Of a stretch of 64,000 bases of DNA, positions 34,699 through 43,745 are shown in pieces. Each line of letters begins with the position of its first letter. The stretch's first letter is position 1. A program made the translations under genes and the position numbers. The notes beneath the pieces were generated by a model, which saw only the letters and a list, made by a program, of their open reading frames with translations, searched no databases and was not told the DNA's origin. This DNA comes from Clostridia bacterium (GTDB lineage Bacteria; Bacillota; Clostridia; Oscillospirales; Acutalibacteraceae), in assembly GCA_017465465.1 (NCBI GenBank), contig JAFTWE010000018.1, forward strand, positions 62,001 to 126,000, in the 5' to 3' direction.

Positions 34699-35886
34699 TT
34701 ATAACTGACCTGCATTGTACTTTTCAAGCAATGCATGTATTTTGTCTGCAGGAGCAAGAAGCTGACAAACAGACATATCGTGGTTAAGAGTATCTGTGAA
34801 AAGAGCGATATATTTGTAAGTATTAACCTCACAATACCAATCTCTTTCTTTAAGCTCTTTTGTTCTGTAAATAAGGTTGGTGGTAAAAACCTTGTCAAAA
34901 ATGCCGTCTGCATAAGCCTGGTCAAATACTTCAAGGCCATTGCAGAAAAGGCCGAATGTGGCAACAAGGAAAATGCGTCTTGCGCCTAATTCTCTCAATT
35001 TGCTTGCAACCTCAATCATTGACTCACCTGATGAAATCATATCGTCAACGATAACAACATCCATACCCTCAACGCTGTCACCAAGGAACTCGTGAGCAAT
35101 AATCGGGTTTCTGCCGTCAACAATACGGGAGAAATCTCTTCTCTTGTAGAACATACCAAGCTCAACGCCAAGAATATTTGAGAAATAGATACATCTGCCC
35201 ATACCGCCCTCATCGGGAGATATAATCATAAGGTGTTCCTTGTCAATCTTAATGTCGGGAATATTCTTAACCATAGCCTTAATCAACTGATAAGAAGGCT
35301 GAATGCATTCAAAGCCCTTAAGAGGAATAGCATTCTGAACTCTCGGGTCGTGTGCATCAAATGTAAGAATATTATCAACGCCCATACTTGCAAGCTCCTG
35401 AAGTGCCTGAGCACAGTCGAGAGATTCACGGCTTGAGCGCTTATGCTGTCTGCCTTCATAAAGCATAGGCATCAATACTGTAATACGGCGGGCCTTACCC
35501 TCAATAGCGCTGATAGCTCTCTTAAGGTTAGCAAAATGGTCGTCCGGACTCATAGGAACTTCCATACCGTACATCTTATATCTAACACCGTAATTAAAGC
35601 AATCACAAAGGATAAATATGTCATAACCTCTGACGGTATGGTTAAGGCTGGCTTTACCCTCACCTGAACCAAATCTCGGGAAAGAGATGTCAATAATGTA
35701 AGAATCTTTTTCATAGCCTGCAAAAGCAAGAGGGTCCTTTTCCATAATTGCTCTTTCTTTGCGCCATTTCACGATATACTCATCGATGCTCTGTGCCATT
35801 TCTTCACAGCCGGGCAAAGCAATAATACCTAACTGACCTACAGGAACGCTGAGCATCTGCTCTTCAAGCACTTTGTTATCACTCAT
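34699..35886 (-). CDS. prs: Ribose-phosphate pyrophosphokinase, long divergent form
   Basis: It would transfer pyrophosphate from ATP to ribose 5-phosphate, giving PRPP. The 395 residues have the PRPP loop VVIVDDMISSGES (about 285-297), the flexible catalytic loop KRRDFSRIVDG, and the dinucleotide region MPMLYEGRQHKRS. It is about 80 residues longer than canonical Prs. The extra residues are in the N-terminal domain (KWRKERAIMEKDPLAFAGYE) and the C-terminus. Such long forms occur in Clostridia; whether ADP regulation is kept cannot be read. It is upstream of valS-folC. Confidence 0.88.
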   Translation of the reverse strand: MSDNKVLEEQMLSVPVGQLGIIALPGCEEMAQSIDEYIVKWRKERAIMEKDPLAFAGYEKDSYIIDISFPRFGSGEGKASLNHTVRGYDIFILCDCFNYGVRYKMYGMEVPMSPDDHFANLKRAISAIEGKARRITVLMPMLYEGRQHKRSSRESLDCAQALQELASMGVDNILTFDAHDPRVQNAIPLKGFECIQPSYQLIKAMVKNIPDIKIDKEHLMIISPDEGGMGRCIYFSNILGVELGMFYKRRDFSRIVDGRNPIIAHEFLGDSVEGMDVVIVDDMISSGESMIEVASKLRELGARRIFLVATFGLFCNGLEVFDQAYADGIFDKVFTTNLIYRTKELKERDWYCEVNTYKYIALFTDTLNHDMSVCQLLAPADKIHALLEKYNAGQL

Positions 35887-35932
35887 TTTTGTACCACCTT
35901 TATTTCATAATTAAGTGAGATATAAGTATAAT

Positions 35933-35961
35933 ACTATAAAAATCTCTTTTTGAAAAGCCAA
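35933..35961 (-). promoter_or_regulatory. Sigma-A promoter of prs-valS-folC
   Basis: On the minus strand TTGGCT (35961-35956) and TATAGT (35938-35933) are separated by 17 bases. Confidence 0.6.
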
Positions 35962-36018
35962 AACGCGATTTTTGTCGCTTAAAATTTCGAAGAATATTTT
36001 GCACTAAATTTGTTCAGT

Positions 36019-37185
36019 TTACACAAAGCTATGCTCAACTGTAACAACACAGCAATACATCGGATTGTGTTTTTTGACATTTTCTGACACTAAATCTGCT
36101 ATTTCCTGCCGCGACTGCTTATGACCGTAAGGTATTACCAGGTCAAAAATCAGATTTGTATGTGACGGACTTTCTACAATTCTGAAGTCGTGAATCGTAT
36201 ATTCAGGGTTAATTTCTTTAACTATAGTCAAAATCGTTTCTTTAAGATTATTTACCTTTTCCGCATTCACTTCAAGGGGGTCCATGTGAATTACAAGCAG
36301 AAGTCCGAACTTTTCAAGAATGTCTTTTTCTATATTATCAATCAAATCGTGTGAGATGTTAATATCAACTTCACCTGAAACCTCAACATGAACACTGCCA
36401 AAAATTCTGCCGGGACCGTAATCGTGGAGCATCAAATCGTGAATACCCATAACGCCTTCATAAGAGAGAATCTCTTTTTCAAGCTCATCAACAAACTCTT
36501 TTGTTGGCGGCTTGCCGAGCAAAGTTCCCGTAGCCTCGCGCAGAATACTGAAGCCTGCCCAAAAGACAAACAATGAAACAAAAACACCCAAATAACCGTC
36601 TATGGGTATATCTGAATATTTGGAAACAACTAAAGCAATCAGTGTGGCGGTTGTTGCGGCAATATCACCGATGCTGTCTTTAACTACAGCGGTCATTGCG
36701 GATGAATCAATCTTTTTGCCGAGTTTTCTGTTAAACAAAGCAAGCCAGACCTTACCTAAAATAGAAACACCGAGAATAATTGCAGACACAAATGAATATT
36801 TAACAGGCTGAGGGTCTGTTATCTTTTCAACAGACGACACAGCAAGCTCAAAGCTCATAAAAAGAACAATAAATGAAACTATGAGCGAAGTGATGTATTC
36901 AACTCTTCCGTGGCCAAACGGGTGCTCCTTATCAGCGGGCTTATTTGAAATTTTAAAGCCAAATAAAGTAACAGCCGAAGAACCTGCATCTGAGAGATTA
37001 TTGATTGCATCGGCGGTTATGGCAATACTTCCCGTAATAAAACCGATAACAAATTTAATACAGCATATAATTGCATTTACGGCAATGCCAACAGCTCCGC
37101 TTAAAACACCGTAAGCTGTTCTTACCTTTGGATTTTTAACATCATCGCTGTTTTTAATAAAAAGCTTAATAAGCAAAGCAGTCAT
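36019..37185 (-). CDS. Cation diffusion facilitator transporter
   Basis: This proton-coupled divalent metal exporter has six membrane helices and a cytoplasmic C-terminal domain. The 388 residues carry ADAINNLSDAGSS and the HPFGHGRVEY loop, with the metal-binding histidine and aspartates, and a second DSIGD motif. The C-terminal half is longer than in simple CDF proteins and contains IHDLMLHDYGPGRIFGSVHVEV. The metal (Zn, Fe, Mn) is not determinable. It follows mscS by nine bases. Confidence 0.93.
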   Translation of the reverse strand: MTALLIKLFIKNSDDVKNPKVRTAYGVLSGAVGIAVNAIICCIKFVIGFITGSIAITADAINNLSDAGSSAVTLFGFKISNKPADKEHPFGHGRVEYITSLIVSFIVLFMSFELAVSSVEKITDPQPVKYSFVSAIILGVSILGKVWLALFNRKLGKKIDSSAMTAVVKDSIGDIAATTATLIALVVSKYSDIPIDGYLGVFVSLFVFWAGFSILREATGTLLGKPPTKEFVDELEKEILSYEGVMGIHDLMLHDYGPGRIFGSVHVEVSGEVDINISHDLIDNIEKDILEKFGLLLVIHMDPLEVNAEKVNNLKETILTIVKEINPEYTIHDFRIVESPSHTNLIFDLVIPYGHKQSRQEIADLVSENVKKHNPMYCCVVTVEHSFV

Positions 37186-37194
37186 TTAATCAGC

Positions 37195-38016
37195 TCACTT
37201 TTCTTTAATATGAACATCAAGCTGTTCAAAGGGTATTTCAATTCCGTTTAAATCAAAGTTACGCTTTACAGCCTCCTGCATTGAGAAGAAAGCGTCCCAA
37301 TAATCCTTGCAGCTGCACCAAATCTGACAAGCAAGATTGATGCTGTGGCTGCCGTGCTCTTTAACTCCTACATAAGGAGCAGGAGCTTTCAGTACATAAG
37401 GATTTTCACAGGCAGTTTTTAAAAGCACTTCTTTGGCTTTTGTAATATCCTGATTGTAGCTTACAGAATAAACAAGGTCAATTCTTCTTGTTTCCTGAGA
37501 AGAGTAGTTGATAAGGTCATTAGCAGTAATATGATTGTTCGGGATAATGATTTTCTTGTTATCAACCGTAATAAGAGATGTGTTCATAAATCTTATATCC
37601 TGAACAGTACCTGTAAGACCGTCGATTTCAACAAAATCTCCGCTGTTAAATGGTTTATTAAAAAGAATCTGTATTCCGCTTGCAAACTGAGATATACTGT
37701 CTTTAAGTCCGAGACCTGCAGTTATACCTGCGGCACCAAGGGCAGTAACAAAAGAGCTGATATCAAAGCCAAGGTTTGACAAAGCCATAACAACAAAAAC
37801 AATCTTGATAAAAACATCTGTTGACTTACTCAAAAAGTGATGAACAGATTTATCTACATTTCTTTTAATTAAAATTTTTATAACAAGCTTGCCTGCAAGC
37901 TTTCCGAGCCATACACCGATTATAACAATTACAATCGACCATATAAGACTCGGGAGTAACTGATAAATCTTCTCAGGCAAAGAACTGAAATACATTGTTT
38001 TGAATGAATCAAACAC
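37195..38016 (-). CDS. Small-conductance mechanosensitive channel (MscS family)
   Basis: Three N-terminal membrane helices are followed by the beta domain with FNSGDFVEIDGLTGTVQDI and the C-terminal alpha/beta cage. The start is probably GTG at 38016 (273 residues): AAAGGGGAG lies six bases upstream of it. The ATG at 38034 has no ribosome binding site and lies at the predicted transcription start. Osmotic-downshock protection is the family role. It is co-transcribed with the CDF gene. Confidence 0.9.
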   Translation of the reverse strand: MFDSFKTMYFSSLPEKIYQLLPSLIWSIVIVIIGVWLGKLAGKLVIKILIKRNVDKSVHHFLSKSTDVFIKIVFVVMALSNLGFDISSFVTALGAAGITAGLGLKDSISQFASGIQILFNKPFNSGDFVEIDGLTGTVQDIRFMNTSLITVDNKKIIIPNNHITANDLINYSSQETRRIDLVYSVSYNQDITKAKEVLLKTACENPYVLKAPAPYVGVKEHGSHSINLACQIWCSCKDYWDAFFSMQEAVKRNFDLNGIEIPFEQLDVHIKEK

Positions 38017-38042
38017 GCTCTTCTCCCCTTTCATTACGAATG

Positions 38043-38071
38043 ATTATATAATATATTAAATCTGTTTGCAA
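38043..38071 (-). promoter_or_regulatory. Sigma-A promoter of mscS-CDF
   Basis: On the minus strand TTGCAA (38071-38066) and TATAAT (38048-38043) are separated by 17 bases. It predicts transcription start near 38036, at the first ATG of the frame. Confidence 0.65.
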
Positions 38072-38142
38072 GAAAAATTATACAACTGACAGCCGAAAAA
38101 ATTAGTAAATGTTACATATTTTTCTTTTTTGAATAATTTTCA

Positions 38143-38171
38143 TTGAAATTAAAATAAAAAAATAATAAAAT
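38143..38171 (+). promoter_or_regulatory. Promoter of the PHP-dockerin gene
   Basis: TTGAAA (38143-38148) and TAAAAT (38166-38171) are separated by 17 A/T-only bases, 35 bases before the ATG. Confidence 0.6.
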
Positions 38172-38205
38172 GTTTAGGTTAGATATAACAAAAAGGAGTG
38201 CTAAA

Positions 38206-41200
38206 ATGAAAAAAGCAATAAAAATCTTATCAAGCTTTTTGTCAATCGTCCTTATTGTAACAATGTTCAGTATATCATTGTCGGCTTATGCCGAGGGCAA
38301 CAACATTATCGGTTACTATGAATTCACTGTTGTTGACAACCCTTACTCTGAGGTTGAATGGGATAACGGCACGCTTCACGCTTTTAAGGCATCCACACAT
38401 GCCCACACAGTACGAAGTGACGCTGATATCGAGCTTAATGATACAATCTGGTATCACTATATGACAGGATATGAAGTATTCTGCCTCACAGACCACGGCA
38501 CAGTAAACGGCGTTGATATTGAGCACAACGGTGTTGTTACCGGTGCAACAGGCGCAAACGCTTCAACCTGTGGTTGGACTGAGGACCAGACCAGATGTAC
38601 CTTATACGGTTATCAGTCTTTTGTTCACGGTAATGTTGACGAAATTTCTTCAACTGACTATTACAACATTATCTACGGTCAGCAGGTAGGCACTTACGGC
38701 GACAGACCTCAGGCTCTTGTAGAATCAGGCAGAGGTATGTTCAATGTGCCTTTGGGAAACGAAGCAAACGCGATGTCAAGCAATAAATGTCATGTTAACA
38801 CTTATAATGTTTCATTTGCTCACGGTGCTACAAGAACACCATCCTGGCCTGAATCAACTGTTCAGGAATCATACGATAAAGGAGCTTACTCCAGAATTAA
38901 CCATATCGGTGAATGGACTGACGGCAACGGTGACCCAAGCGTTTATGATTCGGCCTGGATTTCAGACTTTGTAAGTATTTTTGAAACATACTGCCCCAAC
39001 AGACCTTCATATACAGAAAGTGATTCAAAATGGAATCACACTAACATCACAGGTCAGCAGGTTAAAAGAGGCGTTATCGGCATCGAGCTTGTTAACACTT
39101 CAGATAACCGTACCCGCAATGACCGTTATTATGTTTATGATGAAAGCCTTAAGTTCCTTGCTCCTCAGGGAATCAATGTTTACGGCTTCTGTGAAGACGA
39201 CTCCCACGAAGAGTCAGACATTAACAAAAATGCTCAGTTCTTCCTTGTAAACGACGGAACAGCTTGGTCTGAGGAAGATAAAACATTTTACAGCTCAGAA
39301 TATCCCAACGAAAATGAACCGTGGTACGGCTACACAGGTGATATTACGAAGAGTATGACTAACGGTCAGTTCTATGCAAGCTCAGTAAATTCTAAAAATT
39401 CTTATGAGCTTGGTGACGGATTTTCTGCTGTTGGTGATTACCCATCAATAAACTACTTTAATTTTGATGAGGAAACCGACCAGATTTCACTTAATGTTAA
39501 CAATACCGAAAAAGTAAGAATTGTTGCAGACGGTGTAATTCTTGACACAATCACATTTAATCAGTCAGAAAGCTACGAAGAAGCCGTTTTTGACCTTAAT
39601 GCTTATGAGGATAAAATCAACAGCTATGTTCGTATTTATATGACCGGTAAAGGCGGAATTACATATCTTCAGCCAATTCTTCTTTCAAAATCCGAAAGCA
39701 AAATCTCCACAGTTGAATTTAACACTCCTTCAACAGATACAAAAGTAAGCGTATACGATGCAACAGGTGCATTGATGTCTGCTGCTAACGGAAATGTATA
39801 TGTACTTCCTGCAGGTGATTATACTTACATCGCATCAAGACCCGGTTACATAACTTCAGACCCAATCCCCTTTACAGTAACACAGGCAGAAATTGATAAT
39901 GCATATCGTCGCATTATTGATGTTGTTCTTGAAAAGAACAGTGATATCACATTTACAACCTTCTATGTTCCCGAAACAATTTATCTTAACCCTGCTGATT
40001 TAAAAACATTCCAATATTTTGTTGACCGTGATAATTCAACGGACGGTGCTCTTAACTCGGAAATATCAACAACAGGTAATGTGTATTTCTATCGTGAAGG
40101 CGCAACTAACACAACAATGGATTATAAGGTTATCGACGGTTCAACCTTAGGCTCATTGGATTACACAGTTGAAACACTTGAAAATGACGAAATCAGCGCA
40201 ACCATTACCGCAGGCTCACTTGCAACAGCACTTTCTTCAGGAGGAAATGCACTTTTAGAGTGGACTGCAACTTACACCGTAAACGGTGAAGAATTTACTT
40301 CAACAACATATTCTTACATTTACGCTCCTCTCAGCGGCACAGGCTCTGTAGCTGCCGCAGGCGGTTTTGCGCAAACCAAGAAAGCCGCTGGCTGGTTACA
40401 TTCAACAATGGATATTACGGGTACTGTTTGGCTTTCAGGTGTTCATTCAGTTTCAGGCGGCTCTGCAGCATATAAATTTGCGCCTTACGGCGGCGAAGCT
40501 GTTACAGTTGCTTCAGACATAGGCAATATCACCGTTACTGGCTCAGGCATGAGCACTGCATCTGATAACTCAAGCGGCGGCTCGGTGGATGTTTATCCAA
40601 ACGGTTCATCTGCTGCTCTTACAATCGATACAAGCCGTTATACTAACTTCAATCAGATTCCCGGATTGTCAGTCGGTCTTGATATGAACGCCGCTAACTC
40701 CTGTGATTCTACTGATGACAGCACTATCCAGTATGTTAACTTCGGAAGCGTACAGTTGTATTCACTTTCAGGCGTTGCGGCAAACACACTTGCAGGCCAA
40801 AGATTGTTTGTTTCTGATAACACAGACTCTACAAAAGATATAGACTTGGCTATTGACCCGTCAGTACCGTCAATCAGTGTTGTAGGTCAGGTTTACGGCT
40901 ACAAATCAAGCCGTCATGACCGCGTTGCAGGAACAATCACATTGAACCTTTCTTATGTTGACAAAACTTCACTTCGTCAGCAGTATGAAAACGCAATTAA
41001 GAACTCTTACCAGAGTGATTGGTTTGAAACAGAAGACGCCTACACCGACTATTCAGACACATTGAAGAAAACTGCAATAGCTTTGGGCAATCCTGCCGCA
41101 ACTGCTACAGAAATTACTTCTGCTGCTCAGGCAATGGCTGACGCCATATCAAATGTTGACCTTAAAGCAGGAACAGCAACCATTAACCACATTGACATTA

Positions 41201-43692
41201 ACGGAAATATTATCGCAACCGAAGCTTCTGAATACACCATCAGTGATGCAGTTGTATTTTCTTCGACAGAAATTGACGGATATGATTATTACAACTCTTG
41301 GGAATGTGTAATAAACGGTTCCGTTGTTAAAACAGGTACTGATAGCTACGGCAGCATTATGACTACAACCGATTCATGCACCTTTAATTTCTACTACATT
41401 CCAAATAAGTACTCAGTAGCCTTCAACGCTTTGGATGAAAGCTACCTCCCTTCAGGCGGAACAGGAAATACAGCAACTTTAAATAAAGACTACATCCTTC
41501 CAACAAACACTCCAGAAATTGAAGGATATACTTTTACCGGTTGGTATCTTGACCTGACAGACGGAGTATATTCACCCGGTGAAACAATTCTCTGGTCTAC
41601 TGCCGAAAACGGAACATTTACTGCTGTTTTTGAAAGTAACACATACAGTGCAACAGTGGACCTTGACGGCGGAACCGATTTTGATGTTGCTACATTCAAC
41701 TGTAAGTTTGGAGACTTCTTCGACATTCCAATGGATATACCTACTAAAGAAGGCTTTGCTTTTGCAGGCTGGCAGGCAACTTCACAAAGCGGTATTGATT
41801 TGGGAATTCATGTTCCCGGTGGACGCTTCACTTGGGATGTTGCAGAAAATGTTATTTTCAAAGCAACCTGGACTGTAAGCATATTCACCGTTACATTTGA
41901 TGCTAACGGCGGTGAGCTTAGCTCAAGCTCAGTTGAAATTGCCTACGGCGGAAAATACGGCACTCTCCCCGCTCCGACTCGTGAAGGCTATATTTTCTCA
42001 GGCTGGTATCTTGATGAAAAGCTTACAACAGCTGTTACTGAAGATACAATAATGCAAACCGCAGAAGACCATACACTTTATGCTAAATGGACAATCGGTG
42101 AATATAAGATTACCTATTACCTTAACGGAGAAGAATATGCAACCGAGTATTATGATTACGGTGAAAAAGTGACAGCACTTTCATCAATTTATCAACCCGG
42201 TTATACATTCTCAGGCTGGAGTGAGATTCCTACAACAATGCCGGCAAAGGATGTAACTGTTACAGCTACTCTTAATCTTACCGATTATACTGTTACATAT
42301 ATCATTGACGGCGAAGAATATCAGGTAGATACACTTCATTACGGTGACACAATTACACCGCCCTCAATTCCCGAAATTTACGGATATACCTTCTCAGGCT
42401 GGTCAGGACTTTTGAGCACAATGCCTGCTCAGAACATAACGGTTACAGGCTCTTATGAAATAAATAAGCATTACATCTACTACTATGTTGACGGTGCTCT
42501 TTATGATAAAGCTGAATATTCCTACGGCGCGGCAGTTGTGGCAATTGCAGAGCCTACTAAAAACGGATATACTTTCTCAGGTTGGCAAAATGTTCCGGTG
42601 AATATGCCTGACGAGGATGTTACTGTTTACGGTACATTTACCGGCGTTCCTTACACAATTACTTACTATGTTGACGGTGAGGAATATAAGCAGGAAACTT
42701 ATGCATACGGTGATGCAATCACACCTTTAGAGCCACCTGTTAAAGCAGGCTACACATTCTCAGGCTGGACATCTATCCCAACCACTATGCCCAAGAGAAA
42801 TGTTACTGTCAACGGCATTTTCACAGCAAATACTTACACCTACAAATTTGTTCTCGACGGTGTTGAGCAAACAAGCTGGCAGATTACCGCAAAATGCGGT
42901 TCAGCAATTACAGCTCCTGTTCCAACCTGTGAAGAGAATTATAAATTTGACGGTTGGACACCAAGTGTTCCCGATATTATGGGTGCAGAATCACTGACCT
43001 TCTACGGCACTACAAGCAAAGCTTATTCTGTATACACCTTTGATATAAACGGTGCAACAGGTACGGCTCCGGAGGCTCAGAAATACGCTGTAGAAGATAC
43101 AGTTGACTTACCTGATGATTCACTTTTCGCAAAAACAGGCTATGCTTTCAACGGCTGGTCAGAGGATAAAAACGCCGACGAAGGTGTAACAACAATTACA
43201 GTTGGTGCCAATGACATTACTCTTTACGCTGTATGGTCAATGATGAGCATTTACATTGAATCCGCTGAAGATTCAACAACAGTAATCGATGAAATCAATG
43301 ATTTGATTTACGGCATTGAAGAAGGTCTTACCGAGAATGAATTTGAAACACAGTATGTTGAAATTGTCGGTTCAAACGGCGAAATTGACTATGAAACAGG
43401 TCTCGGATTTGGTACAGACACAAAAATTTATGTAAAGAACTCAGCTGATAACACTGTTGTTGCAACATATACACTGGTTGTTTACGGTGATGTTGACGGT
43501 GACGGCTCAGCTGACGGACAGGATGTTATTCTTGCTCAGATGCTCGCTGACGGAATTCTTACCGAAGAAACGGTTTCACCTGCCATTTACGAAGCGGCAG
43601 ACTGCAACCACGACGGTGATATTACTGCTGAAGACATAACTGAGATTATAAATTCAGGTGTCAGAACTTTTGAAATTATTCAAACAAAATAA
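38206..43692 (+). CDS. Giant secreted PHP-domain protein with InlB-type repeats and C-terminal dockerin
   Basis: There are 1,828 residues from the ATG at 38206, with AAAGGAG upstream. Residues 1-29 are a signal peptide. Residues 55-340 form a PHP-type phosphoesterase fold with H65-x-H67, D96-H97, H233, E294 and D332-x-H334, a full metal set in the expected order. A helical FIVAR-like segment (about 930-990) follows. About nine Listeria-Bacteroides (InlB B) repeats, each with GYxFSGW, fill about 1065-1680. Residues 1761-1820 are a type-I dockerin with two calcium loops (D1762-D1773 and D1799-D1810). It is probably an exported phosphoesterase attached to a cohesin-bearing scaffold or the surface. 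Confidence 0.85.
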   Translation: MKKAIKILSSFLSIVLIVTMFSISLSAYAEGNNIIGYYEFTVVDNPYSEVEWDNGTLHAFKASTHAHTVRSDADIELNDTIWYHYMTGYEVFCLTDHGTVNGVDIEHNGVVTGATGANASTCGWTEDQTRCTLYGYQSFVHGNVDEISSTDYYNIIYGQQVGTYGDRPQALVESGRGMFNVPLGNEANAMSSNKCHVNTYNVSFAHGATRTPSWPESTVQESYDKGAYSRINHIGEWTDGNGDPSVYDSAWISDFVSIFETYCPNRPSYTESDSKWNHTNITGQQVKRGVIGIELVNTSDNRTRNDRYYVYDESLKFLAPQGINVYGFCEDDSHEESDINKNAQFFLVNDGTAWSEEDKTFYSSEYPNENEPWYGYTGDITKSMTNGQFYASSVNSKNSYELGDGFSAVGDYPSINYFNFDEETDQISLNVNNTEKVRIVADGVILDTITFNQSESYEEAVFDLNAYEDKINSYVRIYMTGKGGITYLQPILLSKSESKISTVEFNTPSTDTKVSVYDATGALMSAANGNVYVLPAGDYTYIASRPGYITSDPIPFTVTQAEIDNAYRRIIDVVLEKNSDITFTTFYVPETIYLNPADLKTFQYFVDRDNSTDGALNSEISTTGNVYFYREGATNTTMDYKVIDGSTLGSLDYTVETLENDEISATITAGSLATALSSGGNALLEWTATYTVNGEEFTSTTYSYIYAPLSGTGSVAAAGGFAQTKKAAGWLHSTMDITGTVWLSGVHSVSGGSAAYKFAPYGGEAVTVASDIGNITVTGSGMSTASDNSSGGSVDVYPNGSSAALTIDTSRYTNFNQIPGLSVGLDMNAANSCDSTDDSTIQYVNFGSVQLYSLSGVAANTLAGQRLFVSDNTDSTKDIDLAIDPSVPSISVVGQVYGYKSSRHDRVAGTITLNLSYVDKTSLRQQYENAIKNSYQSDWFETEDAYTDYSDTLKKTAIALGNPAATATEITSAAQAMADAISNVDLKAGTATINHIDINGNIIATEASEYTISDAVVFSSTEIDGYDYYNSWECVINGSVVKTGTDSYGSIMTTTDSCTFNFYYIPNKYSVAFNALDESYLPSGGTGNTATLNKDYILPTNTPEIEGYTFTGWYLDLTDGVYSPGETILWSTAENGTFTAVFESNTYSATVDLDGGTDFDVATFNCKFGDFFDIPMDIPTKEGFAFAGWQATSQSGIDLGIHVPGGRFTWDVAENVIFKATWTVSIFTVTFDANGGELSSSSVEIAYGGKYGTLPAPTREGYIFSGWYLDEKLTTAVTEDTIMQTAEDHTLYAKWTIGEYKITYYLNGEEYATEYYDYGEKVTALSSIYQPGYTFSGWSEIPTTMPAKDVTVTATLNLTDYTVTYIIDGEEYQVDTLHYGDTITPPSIPEIYGYTFSGWSGLLSTMPAQNITVTGSYEINKHYIYYYVDGALYDKAEYSYGAAVVAIAEPTKNGYTFSGWQNVPVNMPDEDVTVYGTFTGVPYTITYYVDGEEYKQETYAYGDAITPLEPPVKAGYTFSGWTSIPTTMPKRNVTVNGIFTANTYTYKFVLDGVEQTSWQITAKCGSAITAPVPTCEENYKFDGWTPSVPDIMGAESLTFYGTTSKAYSVYTFDINGATGTAPEAQKYAVEDTVDLPDDSLFAKTGYAFNGWSEDKNADEGVTTITVGANDITLYAVWSMMSIYIESAEDSTTVIDEINDLIYGIEEGLTENEFETQYVEIVGSNGEIDYETGLGFGTDTKIYVKNSADNTVVATYTLVVYGDVDGDGSADGQDVILAQMLADGILTEETVSPAIYEAADCNHDGDITAEDITEIINSGVRTFEIIQTK

Positions 43693-43694
43693 AA

Positions 43695-43720
43695 CTTATG
43701 CCCCTCTTTTGGGGCATAAG
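43695..43720. other. Hairpin after the PHP-dockerin gene
   Basis: CTTATGCCCC pairs with GGGGCATAAG around a 6-base loop two bases after the stop. It lacks a T-tract, so it may be a weak terminator or a processing site before the M28 gene. Confidence 0.5.
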
Positions 43721-43745
43721 CCTTATAAGAAAGGTTGGTATTTCA

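Noticed and set aside
41400..43250. DNA tandem repeat or CRISPR-like array
   Set aside because: The periodicity comes from InlB-type protein repeats of about 60-75 residues; the nucleotide copies differ widely and there are no spacers.
43695..43720. Intrinsic terminator after the PHP-dockerin gene
   Set aside because: The stem is strong, but no T-tract follows on either strand, so it is listed only as a hairpin.
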